A stretch of 64,000 nt of DNA from Phaeotremella fagi (lineage: Eukaryota; Basidiomycota; Tremellomycetes; Tremellales; Phaeotremellaceae): contig BCHU01000006.1 in the NCBI GenBank assembly GCA_001599715.1, positions 1,470,765 through 1,534,764 on the forward strand, written 5' to 3'. Below, piece after piece: positions 12,401 through 23,336 of the stretch (its first letter is position 1; each line of letters opens with the position of its first letter). The position numbers and the translations under genes were made by a program. Below the pieces are notes generated by a model. That model was not told where the DNA came from, did no database searches, and saw nothing but the letters and a program-made list of their open reading frames with translations.

Positions 12401-15400
12401 ACTTCTGGCAGAACTTACTCCAAACGGTATGGCCCCTTTTTAGTGACTTAGCTGACGTATGTAGATCTACCCATAGGAAAAATCGTTGTGGCTGTCAGTA
12501 GCCCGTCAGAATTAGCGGAGGTGATACCGTTCACCACTCTCGCTTTACCTGAATACACCATGGCTCTGGCTTATGAAGCTGAACATGTTTTCACGAATTT
12601 ACTGTGTTTGGCAGATCATGAACAGCAGGTCCCGGTTGTGGTTAAACTTGGTCATGATTGTTTACAAATCGCTTCTGTAAGTTATGGCTCGTGGTCTACG
12701 AAATTTGGGCTGATGAAATATACGCAGTGGAGGAAACAGGATCTCACGCCCAATGTCAAAGCTTATATCATTGATGTTATCCGTCTGAAAGATATTGATG
12801 ACATCGTCGCAGGAACTGGGCTGTTGTCTGATAACTTAGTCATCAAGCATTCACAAACTGAAGCAGTAACTTTCATCTCAAGAAGTGAGTTGATACAATT
12901 ACAGGTGGGGATCTGTTCAACTGACTATATTACAGAACGCAACGAAATGGCTCAAATCATTCGTGCTGCAAGAGCTCGACTTCGTGATACCCCATCTGAC
13001 GAACGTGCTTTACGTCCTAGTGATGTACCTGGTACACTACTCAATGTTGCTCTTCTCAACCTTTCGTCTCAGGATGAAGTTCTTCGAATCGGGGCTTATA
13101 ATTTGATCGTTGAACTCAGCCAATTTTTCAGATACGAGATTGCCAACAAGACTCTTAAAGTTACTGGTAAGCTGAGAATGGAAAGCGAAAAAAACCAGCT
13201 GACAAAACATCAAGCTGGATTACACATACCTACAAACTCTCTGTCATTCATTTACGAACTCAGTAAAAATCTAGCTACGACCGTACCTCATTTGACACTA
13301 GAGTTTCTGAAGGAATGGACAATAGGATTCAACAAAGGTGATACACCACAGAAAACCGCTTGTTTACAATATGTTGCACCTTGGTTGGATAATTTGGAAA
13401 TGTTTTGTCGACCGATGAGGGAAGAGGGTATGGACCACGTTAAACATGTAGGAGAGATTATCAGGTCGTTGATTTCTCTCACTGTTGCGGAGAAACAAGT
13501 GGGTATTGTGTCTACGAATGAGATTGGGTGGTTCTGACTGGTGATTAGCGATTACATCTTTCACTTCAAGAGCATGTTTGGGCAGTCCTTGGGAATGGAC
13601 ACGATGCTCTTATCGATTTGATCGTGGAGGAGTTGTTGCATTCGGCTACGGATGCTGGATTGGGGTCGGAGAAGGCTGAATGCGCCGCTGATATTCTGGT
13701 ATCTATGGCTTCTTTGACTATAAGAGGGAAAGTTATTTCTCGTTTACGAAAGGTGAGTTTTGTTTCGAGAATTCCGCTGACTTTTGAGACTATTGCTCAA
13801 ACATATCTCAAACCTTCATCTACACTTGTAGAAAATGTCGCCTGGTCTGAAATCTGTACACTAGCCCGAGTGAATCTCATCCTAGCCTTCAATCCAACTT
13901 CGTCACTCGATACTCAACTCTTCTTACCCGAATTATTTCATATCATCACCTTACTACTTGGCGCCGGACCTGTCATCATGCGTCAAACAGTGTATGGTCT
14001 CCTAGTGAACATCTTACAATCACTCGCGTCATCTTCCGTCACTGGTGAAATGGATAGTTCGACTCTACAGAATTTGCTCAGAGATTTACAGGGAAACACT
14101 TTGATTGGTGCTTTTGGTTTGGTTCAGAGTCCTGGGAATTTGGAGTTGATGGGTAAGAATCAACGGGATGAGAGTAATGATGTTGGAGTTTTGAACAGTG
14201 TTTTGGAGGTTTCTAAATTCCTAGGTGACGTTTTGGTAGCTGGAGCAGTTTCTGTTGGTATGTCAATCTATTTAAGACGTGAACAGTTTGCTGACGATAC
14301 GATAGATTGCGCCAATTCTTGGAGAGCACGTTGGATGGGTTTGGTTGCTGGAACTTGTTTTCAACATAATCCCGCTACGCAACCTCAAGCTTTTACAGTT
14401 CTTGGATATCTCGCTCAAGATGAAGTCGACGATGACTTGGTTTATCAAATCCTAGTAGCCATGTCGACTACTTTATCGCATTTCACAGAATCAGATTCTA
14501 CATTGGTCGTCAGTATGCTTCGATGTTTATCGAAAATCATTCCAGGTCTCGTTCAAGACTCTCGTTATTCGTGTACATTGTTCTGGTTGGCTGTTGCGGT
14601 ACTTCAACTAGGTTATATACCACTGTTCGGAGCTGCTCTTGAACTTTTGTTGACATCTTTGAAAGATATGAACAAAAACGGTAGATTAGGTGATGGCGAT
14701 GGGAACGATATGGTTGAGAATCTGTTATGGTACAGAAACTCCGTTAGTGAAGCTGCTAAGAAATTGGATACTGTTTGTGGAATAAACTTCGATTTGGAAT
14801 ACGACGCTTCGATCACTTGTTTCTCGTTGGTTTCGATCATTTTCAAAGGTGTTAGACATCCTTCAACCAAGAATCTCACTATCGAGTGTTTACTGGAATT
14901 ATTGAAATTGTCAACATCGATTCCGGAAGATTCTGATTCTGACCTGCATCAAAATCAATTCCATCAAATCAATTCTAAAGCTACACCGTTCTTCATAGCG
15001 CTTTTACCGATCATGTCATCGAACGCAAACGAATTACGGAAATTGTATCAAACGGCTGGAATCGTTTTGGGTGACGGGGAGACTCAATTGGATATCAATA
15101 CTATAAACAGTTTTGAATTGCTTTCGTTACCTGATAATTCTACTGCGCTTTTGGTGGTTACGCTGGTGGTTACCATTCTACATGGTGCTTCGACTGATAA
15201 TGAGAAATTGGTTTTATACAGGTTTTTAGCTGAAGCTTGTATAGAAGTTCCGGAGGTGATGACTATGGCGTAAGTGTTTCTTATTCACAACTGAGAGCCA
15301 ATCACTAAATTGAAATAACAGCTACGACGCGTTGGTCCCAAGAATGACAGCTGTACTCTCAACAACCTCCTCCATCCAAATCCTATCCTCCGTAACCCAA

Positions 15401-15719
15401 ATCCTAGAAAAAGCAATCCAAGACCCAACCTACACCTTCCCAACCACCTCAATGAACGAAAGTACCCATTCCCTATCTTTGCATGGTAAATCGTATTCGG
15501 CGTCGATATCTTCAGCGCCGTCTTTGGGTTTGGGCGCTAGGGAACAGGTATTGGATGATTTGGGGATGAAAGGGTTGGGCGATTTGGGTTTCCCGGGTGT
15601 TAAATTTGATAGGTGGGTTGGTCGCTGAGGAATGGGGAGGAAATTTGCTGATTTTGGTTTTAGACTTTCGGCGATGGCTAAATGGGTTGCGGCTCTTATT
15701 GAGTCTTTGACCATTTAGG
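6450..15719 (+). CDS. IRA1: Neurofibromin / IRA-type Ras GTPase-activating protein
   Basis: This very large cytoplasmic RasGAP, about 2,650-2,700 residues after removing many 45-70 nt introns, switches Ras off by stimulating GTP hydrolysis and so limits cAMP/PKA signalling. The start gives MSSVGEQRVVAALVGRLVNK, spliced to LPCNSGTRLSIMELDTG. The GAP domain spans about 10.7-11.7 kb. Its arginine-finger loop ELFRSTNLTTRMMGLFGKCYG has the finger Arg codon near 10833. Then come FLHSLLEKPAECSFELDPSK, KNADRLRLTCQALLDLICSS and the signature FLRFFGPALISPE, where family members usually have FLRF.NPA. Downstream is a Sec14-like segment (TLVFYNPNSYAKKRCRKLL) and a PH-like segment (PVVVKLGHDCLQIASV). The neurofibromin block PSDVPGTLLNVALLNLSSQDE follows, then a long HEAT-like tail. 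The order matches human NF1 and yeast Ira1/2. No frame break was found in the parts read closely. Confidence 0.93.
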
Positions 15720-16084
15720 TATCTTGATCAGAAACTAGTACTTCCTTACGTCATTTTTAACGAAGATCGTTTCCTTGATCTCATCTTCTTCTCTTGGTTA
15801 TCTAAATATATATTTTCTTTCGGATCTAGCTCTGTGAGCTATAGGTAAACATCACTTACTACTTCCCTTTTGATTTCTGTTGTGAATAGATACATGTCTT
15901 GGACTCATATGGATGACTTTCGGATCATGAATTGTTTAATCGTAACGTCGTGCATGCTATGCTATAAACAGAGTGAACTACAACAATGCTTCAAAAACCA
16001 ATCCTACAGTCAGAGTACCCATCAATCTCAACCCAATCTAAATCCTCTCCACTCTACCACTCATACTCACGTCCACACCCCAGC
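15720..16084. terminator. Convergent 3' flanks of the RasGAP and MOB2
   Basis: Two genes end toward each other across about 365 bp. The stretch holds AT-rich 3' UTR sequence (TATATATTTTC near 15808) and no coding pattern. Confidence 0.4.
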
Positions 16085-17007
16085 CTACCCCTCCAAAACA
16101 CCCATCTCCCTCCATTTCTCACTGAGTAGAGCAACCCCCTGCCCAAGTCCTTGAGGAGTCATCAAATCCTTCAAAGTCAACAAATCAAATTCCTTCCCAA
16201 AAGCCAAGAAATGAGCGAAAAGACTATTGAAATGAGCTTCAATAGACAGATGAACGATCTGCTCGAAATGGGCATGATAGAGATGAGCGAAAACTCTGAA
16301 CAGGTGTTTGTAAACGTGTTTGGCGGTGTAGGCGAATGAATTGGGGAAATCACGACCTGATTTGGTTGGGAAGACTGTTTCGTCGTCTAGGAGTTTTTGG
16401 AGCCAGGACATGACGAAGTCGATGTATGTTGGTGCTGGGAGAGAGACTAGTCTTTGGTTCTGATCGGGCCAGAGGAAGTTTAGGCTAGGGAGTGGGGTGG
16501 TGTTAGTTTGTTGGGTTTTGGGTTTATAGATATGACTTACGATGGTCCTGCTGACATTGTTGGACAGTTTTGGAGGGTACAGAAATCTGTTAGAGCGCCG
16601 TAGAAATGATTCAAGTTGTTGAAGAAATCGAACACTAGAATTTAGTTGAATTAGTCATCTGTTTTACGATCAAGTGATGATATCGAAGCAGACTCACAGT
16701 TGATAGCTACCCATTCATTGACATCGACATATTTAGGTGGGGCAACGATAGTCTTGAAACTCCCTTTCACGAGTGCAGCTTTGACAAACGGTTGACAGAG
16801 ATAGAGGGGTTTCGGACCTGGGGTTGTGGGACTTGAGATCTCTGCACCTGGTGAAGGGAGCGATTGGTCGAAGTATCCATTAGGGTTTTGGGAGTTCATA
16901 GGTGATCTTTTGGCTCCTCGGAGACTGGTCGATTGAATTGGTTAGGAATTGGTTTTTGGGAATGGGGGAGGATTGACTTACCCAATTGAATTTAGGAAAC
17001 TTGACAT
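16085..17007 (-). CDS. MOB2: Mob2, activator of NDR/LATS kinase (RAM pathway)
   Basis: Mob2 binds and activates the NDR kinase Cbk1 in the RAM network, which controls polarity, cell separation and morphology. Four exons were read: MSSFLNSIG is spliced to LRGAKRSPMNSQN, then INL to FDFFNNLNHFYG, then AGPS to LNFLWPDQNQR. The Mob fold is clear: LVKGSFKTIVAPPKYVDVNE, TDFCTLQNCPTMSAGPS, PAPTYIDFVMSWLQKLLDDE, FPTKSGRDFP and LFRVFAHLYHAHFEQIVHLS. The segment LVKGSFKTIV..PKYVD and the FFNNLNHFYG wording fit Mob2 better than Mob1 or phocein. The zinc ligands (Cys in the TDFC and QNCP segments, His in the YHAHF segment) are present. It is divergent from SRP9 and convergent with the RasGAP. Confidence 0.93.
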
Positions 17008-17256
17008 GATGGGCTGTTGGTTATATCTATTTACGTCTTCACTATCGTTGCTATTGTTTTCGTTATCGTTACCTTCGTTTTCGTTACTGTAAAGTTGTTT
17101 CTCACCATCAGCCAACATTAGCATTGACTTTAAACGCGTCCAAGCTCATTAATGACGTGTCATTTAAACCACGTTATCACTCAATAACAATTCCACATTA
17201 TCACTAACAATTTCTACTGTCTAAAATCAACAAATTACATCTAATCAGACCTAACA
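17008..17256. promoter_or_regulatory. Bidirectional promoter MOB2 / SRP9
   Basis: A 249-bp spacer lies between divergent starts. It contains the palindromic element TTAATGACGTGTCATTTA at 17149-17166, repeated exactly in the PTA1/VMA10 promoter. Confidence 0.55.
17149..17166. promoter_or_regulatory. 18-bp palindromic element, copy 1
   Basis: The element reads TTAATGACGTGTCATTTA, with inverted arms ATGAC/GTCAT around GT. The identical 18 bases occur at 42421-42438, again in a divergent promoter. It looks like a binding site for a dimeric factor such as a bZIP protein; this is inference from symmetry. Confidence 0.6.
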
Positions 17257-17816
17257 ATGGTCTATATTAAATCATGGACTGACTTTGAGTCGGTGAGTAA
17301 TCCCTTCTTGTTGCTGGAGGACCTTTATCTCTCGAAACAACCGGAAATATGCTCATTTGTCGGACTTTTGTTGACCCTCTTTTCAGGCCGTGACAGAGCT
17401 GTATACGAGGTCACCACGGAAGGTGAGTTCTAGCATGCAATTAAAAAGCCAGAGCTCACACATAAATAGGCTCGATATTGTGTCAAGTACGCTCCCAAAA
17501 CCGGTCAACTAGTCCTAAAATTAACGGATGACACTACAGTATGTCAAAAGGTATCTGCAAATGCTAACGAAAACCCCAGTGTCTAATGTATAAAACCCAT
17601 TCCGCAATAATCTTAAATCGCTTCGAATCACTGAATCTTCGTTTACTCTCCCAAATGGCAAATATCAAACCTAGAGCTAAATCCATATCGAATGATGTCA
17701 AGGAATCGAATGAGGATGGTGTAGTTGAGAAGAAGGAGGGTGTGACGGTACCTACGCCTGCTGCTACGGCTACTTCTACGCCTAGTGGGAAGAAGAAGAA
17801 GAAGGGGAAGAAATGA
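17257..17816 (+). CDS. SRP9: Signal recognition particle subunit SRP9
   Basis: SRP9 pairs with SRP14 on the Alu domain of SRP RNA, where elongation is paused during delivery of secretory ribosomes to the ER. Four exons: MVYIKSWTDFES, then AVTELYTRSPRK, then ARYCVKYAPKTGQLVLKLTD with DTT, then CLMYKTHSAIILNRFESLNL onward. The introns are 45-110 nt with GT/AG ends. SW..F..A...LY...P.K.RYC.KY and KLTDDTTCLMYKT match the SRP9 fold throughout. The Ala/Thr-rich stretch and lysine tail GKKKKKGKK are a plausible RNA-contacting extension. It is divergent from MOB2. Confidence 0.92.
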
Positions 17817-18568
17817 TTTTTATGATTGTATTTTGCATGGATGTATAATAATTAAAATTGGGTGGACAATTGGGTATACCGACACCGAGGATCTATGGAA
17901 AAGGAGAAGCAGTTAGGTTCTGATTCCATATTTTGAATGGAAGTGTGATTCAGAGGTACATTCCATCGACTACTGTGATGTCTACACTCTGTACCAAATC
18001 TCTACCCATTCATTGTGATCTATATCGGCACATCTTTCTCCACGATACTATTACCTTATCAGCTGTCATCGACTTTTCCGTCTAGATCATTCCAACACCA
18101 CTCGACGTCCAACCAAAACTATTTCAAACCATTCATTGAGTGGAGTACTTCATTGAGCTCGAATATTTGACCAGAATTGACCCAAGTGTCTACGGAAAAC
18201 ATAGAGCAGGAAATTAATGTTGAGTTTGAGAAGGAGATTTGAATTACTGAGCCGATGTCACGCACTGTGAAAAGAGATAGATATAGTCGAAGAAAGGGAA
18301 GAATATTGATTGTTTCCGGCGTATTTATCTTCTATACCATCTGAATGTGATTCCTATAGATTCGAGCATTCATTTGTAGTACCAAAGATTGTTTCGTATC
18401 GATCCGATAGGAGGTTAAAAACAAGAGTTTTTCGAGTTTCGAGTAAAAAGACCAATGGAAATAACAATATCTCAAAAGGTCCTCCATCAAGATCCTCGAG
18501 AGTGCCCAAAATCCATTCAATAAAAAGCATTCCACCCCAAAGATCCATCAACCAAGGAAGAAAAAAGC
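17817..18568. other. Convergent intergenic region
   Basis: The 3' flanks of SRP9 and of the small minus-strand gene occupy 750 bp. Short open frames near 18310-18580 overlap on both strands and look like chance. Nothing else is supported. Confidence 0.4.
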
Positions 18569-18898
18569 TCAAACTCTAACCCCTTCAATCCCCTCTTGAA
18601 TCTCACCCCCAACTCGTCTAACCACATCAATCCTCTCCCCAACAACCTCCAAACCCCGTCCATCCCTATCAAGCGAAAGAACCTCCGAAGCCATAGTTTC
18701 CACATAAGCGTATATCAGATTTTGACTGGTATCGATGGACGATTGATTGGGTTGATAAGTGTTTAAGAGGGTTAGAGCTGATTGTTGCGATTTTGGATTG
18801 GGTTGGGTAGTGAGGACGGTTTGGAGGGTTTTGGAGGGGAGGGTGGTTAGGTTGTTCAAGTCGCGGAGGAGGGTTTGGGGTGTTAGTTTGGTTGACAT
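18569..18898 (-). CDS. Small conserved-looking protein of unknown function, 109 aa
   Basis: This single exon runs from MSTKLTPQTLLRDLNNLTT to a stop at 18569-18571. The sequence is helical and polar with regular Leu spacing (LLRDLNNLTTLPSKTLQTVL and a C-terminal LEVVGERIDVVRRVGGEIQE). This is typical of small subunits of helical-bundle complexes such as DASH, MIND or BLOC. I cannot assign it to one of these. Its position between conserved genes and the clean frame favour a real gene. Confidence 0.6.
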   Translation of the reverse strand: MSTKLTPQTLLRDLNNLTTLPSKTLQTVLTTQPNPKSQQSALTLLNTYQPNQSSIDTSQNLIYAYVETMASEVLSLDRDGRGLEVVGERIDVVRRVGGEIQEGIEGVRV

Positions 18899-19109
18899 TT
18901 TTGGTGGGTTTATGATTGGTTGTTTGGTTATTGGATGAGAGTGAAAATGAAGATGTTAGATGAGATCGCGAATTGAGGCATCCACTAAAGTGGCAAAATG
19001 GCTCGAACGCTTAAGTACAAGGGACTGATTGACGTACAGAAACTAAGGTCATCGAAGCCATAGGTCAAGCTGGCGATATCAGTCAAAGAGAGGTTTTATA
19101 TGTACATAC

Positions 19110-19535
19110 CTTATCTCCTTGAGATACTGAAATCTTCACAATCGTTGGAATTAAATCTTGATTGTTCTACCGGAAGGGGAATCTCAAGGATACCGTCGAG
19201 AACGTAGCTTCTTCCCCCGTATCATGGAAATCAATCTCTCGAAACCCCTAAATCTCCAAAAGATGAACTTGGTCGTGATGGTGAATAAAAGGATAGAGGA
19301 AAATCGTCTGTTCCATCACCTCCCTCGTCATGTTGATGTTGCGAATGTTCTTCTTGCGATCGGTGGTCCAACATGTCGTTATCAAACTGAGATATGGATT
19401 TCTCGGGACGAAGACTTTGATAGACATAGTTCTGGTTTCAAACATCTTGTTCAACGAGCTATTGATGATGTGTTGGATGAGGGTCCAACTGGTGGATTGA
19501 AGAAGGTTGAAAGAAGTGACCATAAAGCTATCTAG
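19110..19535 (+). pseudogene. Family A relic, 5'-truncated and frameshifted
   Basis: Only the 3' end of a family A gene remains. Translated, 19110-19205 gives LLEILKSSQSLELNLDCSTG, matching CLEGLESLELSVQ of the copy at 21623. A change of frame near 19205 is needed to reach SFFPRIMEINLSKPLNLQKM, matching FFSPPFPKINLTRPLNLKSF. It then runs through the family C-terminus DVANVLLAIGGPTCRYQTEI to a stop at 19533-19535. Exon 1 and most of exon 2 are absent. Confidence 0.7.
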
Positions 19536-19799
19536 ATCGTCATGTAGAGGAGGCTACTATTACCATCTCCAGTAACAGACTGCGTTCTTTGTAATGAGAG
19601 AATATGATTTACATTATCACAGCGATCAAATCAATTCATATGCTGTATGTCCAGTCGCTATTTGCCTTTTCTGTAAGAGAATCTGAGAAGAATTGCCACA
19701 CTCAATTTGGGAGGAAACGTTTCAGCAATCAATCAGCACACAATCAATACTTCTTACTCAATCATTCTCAAGTAATCATCAATACTAAACATATCTGAT

Positions 19800-21155
19800 A
19801 TGGCAGATACTAAAGACGTAACAGGTCCCACACTTACCAACGATAACCCCTGAATATCGCTAATGATCGTCAAAGTTTGGAACTTGGATCATTTTCGAAA
19901 AGGGGACATTGGATATTCAGAAGGATGGATGAGGAACAGGTTGATGACGGTTTCATGTGATCTGTTCAAAAAGGTTGTCGCCGTTGATTCTTTAGCTTTC
20001 AATATGAGAGATTATAATCACCTGGTCAAGATCCCTACTGTAAGTCCTCGAAATTCTCTGTTCAGAGGATTGTTTAACCCGGGTTCTGCTCTTTTCTTGT
20101 AGCTGCGTCAAACTTTATAAACATCGGCAGTCAGAATCCTGTATTGTGAACCTCATCATTTGTCGAGATATCCACTTACCAATTTGTTCCCTAATTTGAG
20201 ATAATTAATTTCTTCAAACTGGATAATTGAATGCGATTTGGCTCAAGGTATCAGAGTAATCAACAGCTGTTATAAAGGCGACACTTTGGACCGTTTCAAC
20301 GAGACCGTAAAACAGCACTTCGAGCCGGTCCAACTCCCTTCACCGTTCAAGGGAACATATTCTTCCTATGCGCTTTACGCAACTCCTCAAAAGGAACTTC
20401 TAAAGCATCCCGACAAATTGGAAAAATGACCCAAAGATCATTGGAATATGATCAACGCTCCCTTTCGCGAGATGTGTCTCAATGGAGATGTCAACTATCT
20501 CCTCAAGCTTTTCGGCTTACGACAAGAAAAGTATAACAGTGACGTCAAAGTGGAATGCCTTAATCTCATCATCAATGGTACTGACATGAAAGACTTTGCA
20601 AAGCTATTTGAAATCATTCCCCATACTTGCAGAACCCTTACTCTCTCCATGGAACTGTGTTTGGAAACGTTTGTCGAAACTTTTAATTTTAATGCTATCA
20701 GAGGTGTTCAACATTTACGATTGTTCTTGTCCCCTGGGCTTGACATTTGCAAATGCTGTAAACTGGGTCGACCTATCGGTTATCATCTTTGGTATTCAAT
20801 TTTGGAAAACATTCAACTCCAGGAAAACCTCCAACTTGATTTCATCCAGATTGTACACGAATTGAAACCGGCTGTAACAGGCGCGCATAATGCGAAAGAT
20901 GATTTCGTCGAAAACGCTTACTGGCGACCATTGGATTCTTTGGCACGTATGATTGTCAAGATTGGAGGACCATTCTGTGATATTCGTTTTACGGTTCATG
21001 AAATGCCTTTCCTGAAGATCTACAAGCCGAAAGTCGAAACAATCCCTTCCTGGGCGGATGGATATAAGATCATAAAGAAGGAGATTGAGACGATACGAGA
21101 GGGTTCAGTTTCTACAGGGGGTTGGTGGAAGAATGAGAAGCCAATTATAAAATGA
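19800..21155 (+). pseudogene. Family A pseudogene with four in-frame stops
   Basis: The whole two-exon family A layout is recognisable. Exon 1 (19800-20040) carries VWNLDHFRKGDIGYSEGWMR. The intron runs about 20041-20102. Exon 2 reads through a SAVRILYCEP segment, LTNLFPNLR, QLPSPFKGTYSSYALY, LARMIVKIGGPFCDI and GGWWKNEKP. In this single frame there are stops at 19851 (TGA), 20118 (TAA), 20202 (TAA) and 20427 (TGA). The stops fall in segments that align with coding sequence in intact copies, so introns are an unlikely explanation. The 3' 700 bp stays open (20448-21155). Confidence 0.8.
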
Positions 21156-21622
21156 TAGGGGAGATTTTAAACGACTGAAGATATACACATTGTTAATAGA
21201 AATGTAAGTGGAGAAAGGTTCGAGATATCAGAGGTGCCATATGTATTACTGAAAACTTCACGTTTCAGTGCAATTTTTGGTCACGATAACTGTAAGTCGG
21301 TCGCTCTGGTCACTTATTTGAACAAAGCAGATACCGTCGAGCGAGCTCTCTTCCTCAATACAGGTCTGAGATGTAAGAGTACGTGACGAGAGAATTATGA
21401 ATGAATTTGAATTCGCAACACAATCTTCTTCCCGCCACTTGATGTTTTGCCACTCAAAACACCACCTTTTATTTCGACTGGGTCGATCTTCTTTTTCAAC
21501 TTCTTACTTTCGATTCAAATCTTGAAGTAATACTTGTACAGGTTCATCGAATACTCAGTGACAATCGGAACAACAAGGAATCCCTTTAAAGAGCGGTGTA
21601 GTTCTGTATCACTCCCTAGTCA
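21156..21622. other. Intergenic between family A copies
   Basis: Promoter-side sequence of the next family A gene. No other gene, RNA or repeat is supported. Confidence 0.4.
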
Positions 21623-22989
21623 ATGTCGAAATCTTCAAATCCAGAATCAACAACTCCTACTCTCCCTTCAAAAAATATCAATATCATCTTCGAGCAAAAA
21701 AAACAAGAGCAACATTTATCGAAATTGTTGACCTCAGTATGGGCTATCAAACATGTCAGGATTGGAATCTTCGAATATCTGCCCGGTTGGAAACGTAAAC
21801 AAGCTCTTCGATTATCTAAAACTCATTTGCCCGAGGTTGTTGGTGTAATGTATCAAAGGTTTGATATGAGAAATTTCGATAAGCTGTATTCAACGGTTAT
21901 TACTCCAGTAGGTCTTTTTGTTCTGATGACAATGACCTTGAACTAATGATTTTTGTATAGTTTCGCATGTTCCTGTATCTCTCAGCCGTTCGCGTGCTCA
22001 TATACAATATCCCAGATCTGGAATCATGTCCGTTCAAATTGATCAATGAATTCTTCCCAAACCTGGAAATGGTTCAATATAAAAGATCAACGATATATTG
22101 TGACTTTTCTAATGGTATCAACAGTACAAGCAGTATCTACCGATACGACGTAGCTGGGGAAGGTGTTGTTGATTTAAAAACCATGGATTTACCGCTTCCT
22201 TTCAAAGGTCAATATTCAGCTTATGACGTTTCATTCAATTTCTACAACGTCAAACCGGTAGGTACAGAGAATGACCCTGCGTCAAAGGTTACCAATTCTC
22301 AACAAAAACTTCTTTCTTTACCAGTAAACAGACTTTCAAGTTCGGTACAATCCCTCTCTGAGGTAACTGCCCTCTTGAACCTTCGTCGCGAGGACGGTGG
22401 CGATGAAATGGCTATACCTCAAATGACTTTCATTTTGGAGGAAGACGATGATATCGGAATTTTAAATGGTTTCCTCAGACAGAATAAACGTACTCTCAAG
22501 TCATTATCATTGGATTGTGCGAAATACCAATTCATTCAACTCGTCAATGGATTACAATGGGAATGTTTAGAAGGACTTGAAAGTCTCGAACTCAGTGTCC
22601 AACAAGGGAAATACGACTCTCGAATCGACACGACATCATTCTTCAGTCCGCCGTTCCCAAAAATCAACCTCACTAGACCACTCAATCTTAAATCATTCAA
22701 ATTATGTTTGAGGTTCACTTGTACGTCCTATGATAAACGAGGACTTGTCGAGAGACCTATCCGGGCTGTGGAGGAAATTGGTGATTTACCCAGAACGAGG
22801 GATTTGGCTAAGGTGCTTTTGGCTGTTGGGGGTAGAACTTGTAGATATGAGGTTCAGCTACGATGTGGGAAGAAGAAGATTGAGGGTTGGGATATGTATA
22901 ATAAATTGGTTATTGGGGATATCGCTGAGATCTTGGAAGATTATTGTGTTGGTGGTAGTTGGAGGAAAGTCGATAAATCGAGTGGCTAA
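21623..22989 (+). CDS. Family A protein (F-box-like N-terminus, unknown function), intact
   Basis: Two exons: 21623-21907 and 21961-22989. The intron is 53 nt (GTAGGT...TATAG, phase 0) and the product is about 437 aa. Exon 1 carries VWAIKHVRIGIFEYLPGWKR and RLSKTHLPEVVGVMYQ. Its spacing of hydrophobic residues resembles an F-box (ILEYL ... LSK..F...V...Y), but it is degenerate. Exon 2 starts FRMFLYLSAVRVLIYNIPD and holds the family blocks FFPNLEMVQYKRSTIYCDFS, LPLPFKGQYSAYD, LAKVLLAVGGRTCRYEVQL and GGSWRKVDK. The beta-rich, Leu-patterned middle could be divergent leucine-rich repeats. There is no signal peptide or membrane segment. Function is unknown; an SCF-type adaptor role is inference only. 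Confidence 0.75.
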
Positions 22990-23336
22990 GAAGAGATGAG
23001 GAAGATATTCGGTGTAGGGCTTGTATCTCATCTTGATGAAACTGATCTTCATACTCATGCTACAGAATTAGTTGTCATCGTTACCGTTGAAGTCATCGCC
23101 ATTACGCCTTGATCGAATGTGAGACAAACACGTCGCCTGGATACCCACCTCACGACCACGTCCATCCATCAATCACCACCAATTCACTTTCTCATTTCTA
23201 CATTCATCTCTAGTTATATATATTTGAAGTCTACTTTGATTCACAAATAGTTTTGTCATCGAGTGGTAAGCTGCCCTGGAATAAACTGTAGCAAACTGAC
23301 TGATTATCTTAAATCAGTCTGAATGTCTGAATAAAC
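22990..23336. promoter_or_regulatory. Family A spacer with conserved upstream element
   Basis: The spacer holds ACACGTCGC near 23129-23137, about 200 nt before the start at 23337. The next copy has the same word at 24952-24960, about 190 nt before its start. A TATATATATTT stretch lies near 23215. Confidence 0.45.
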
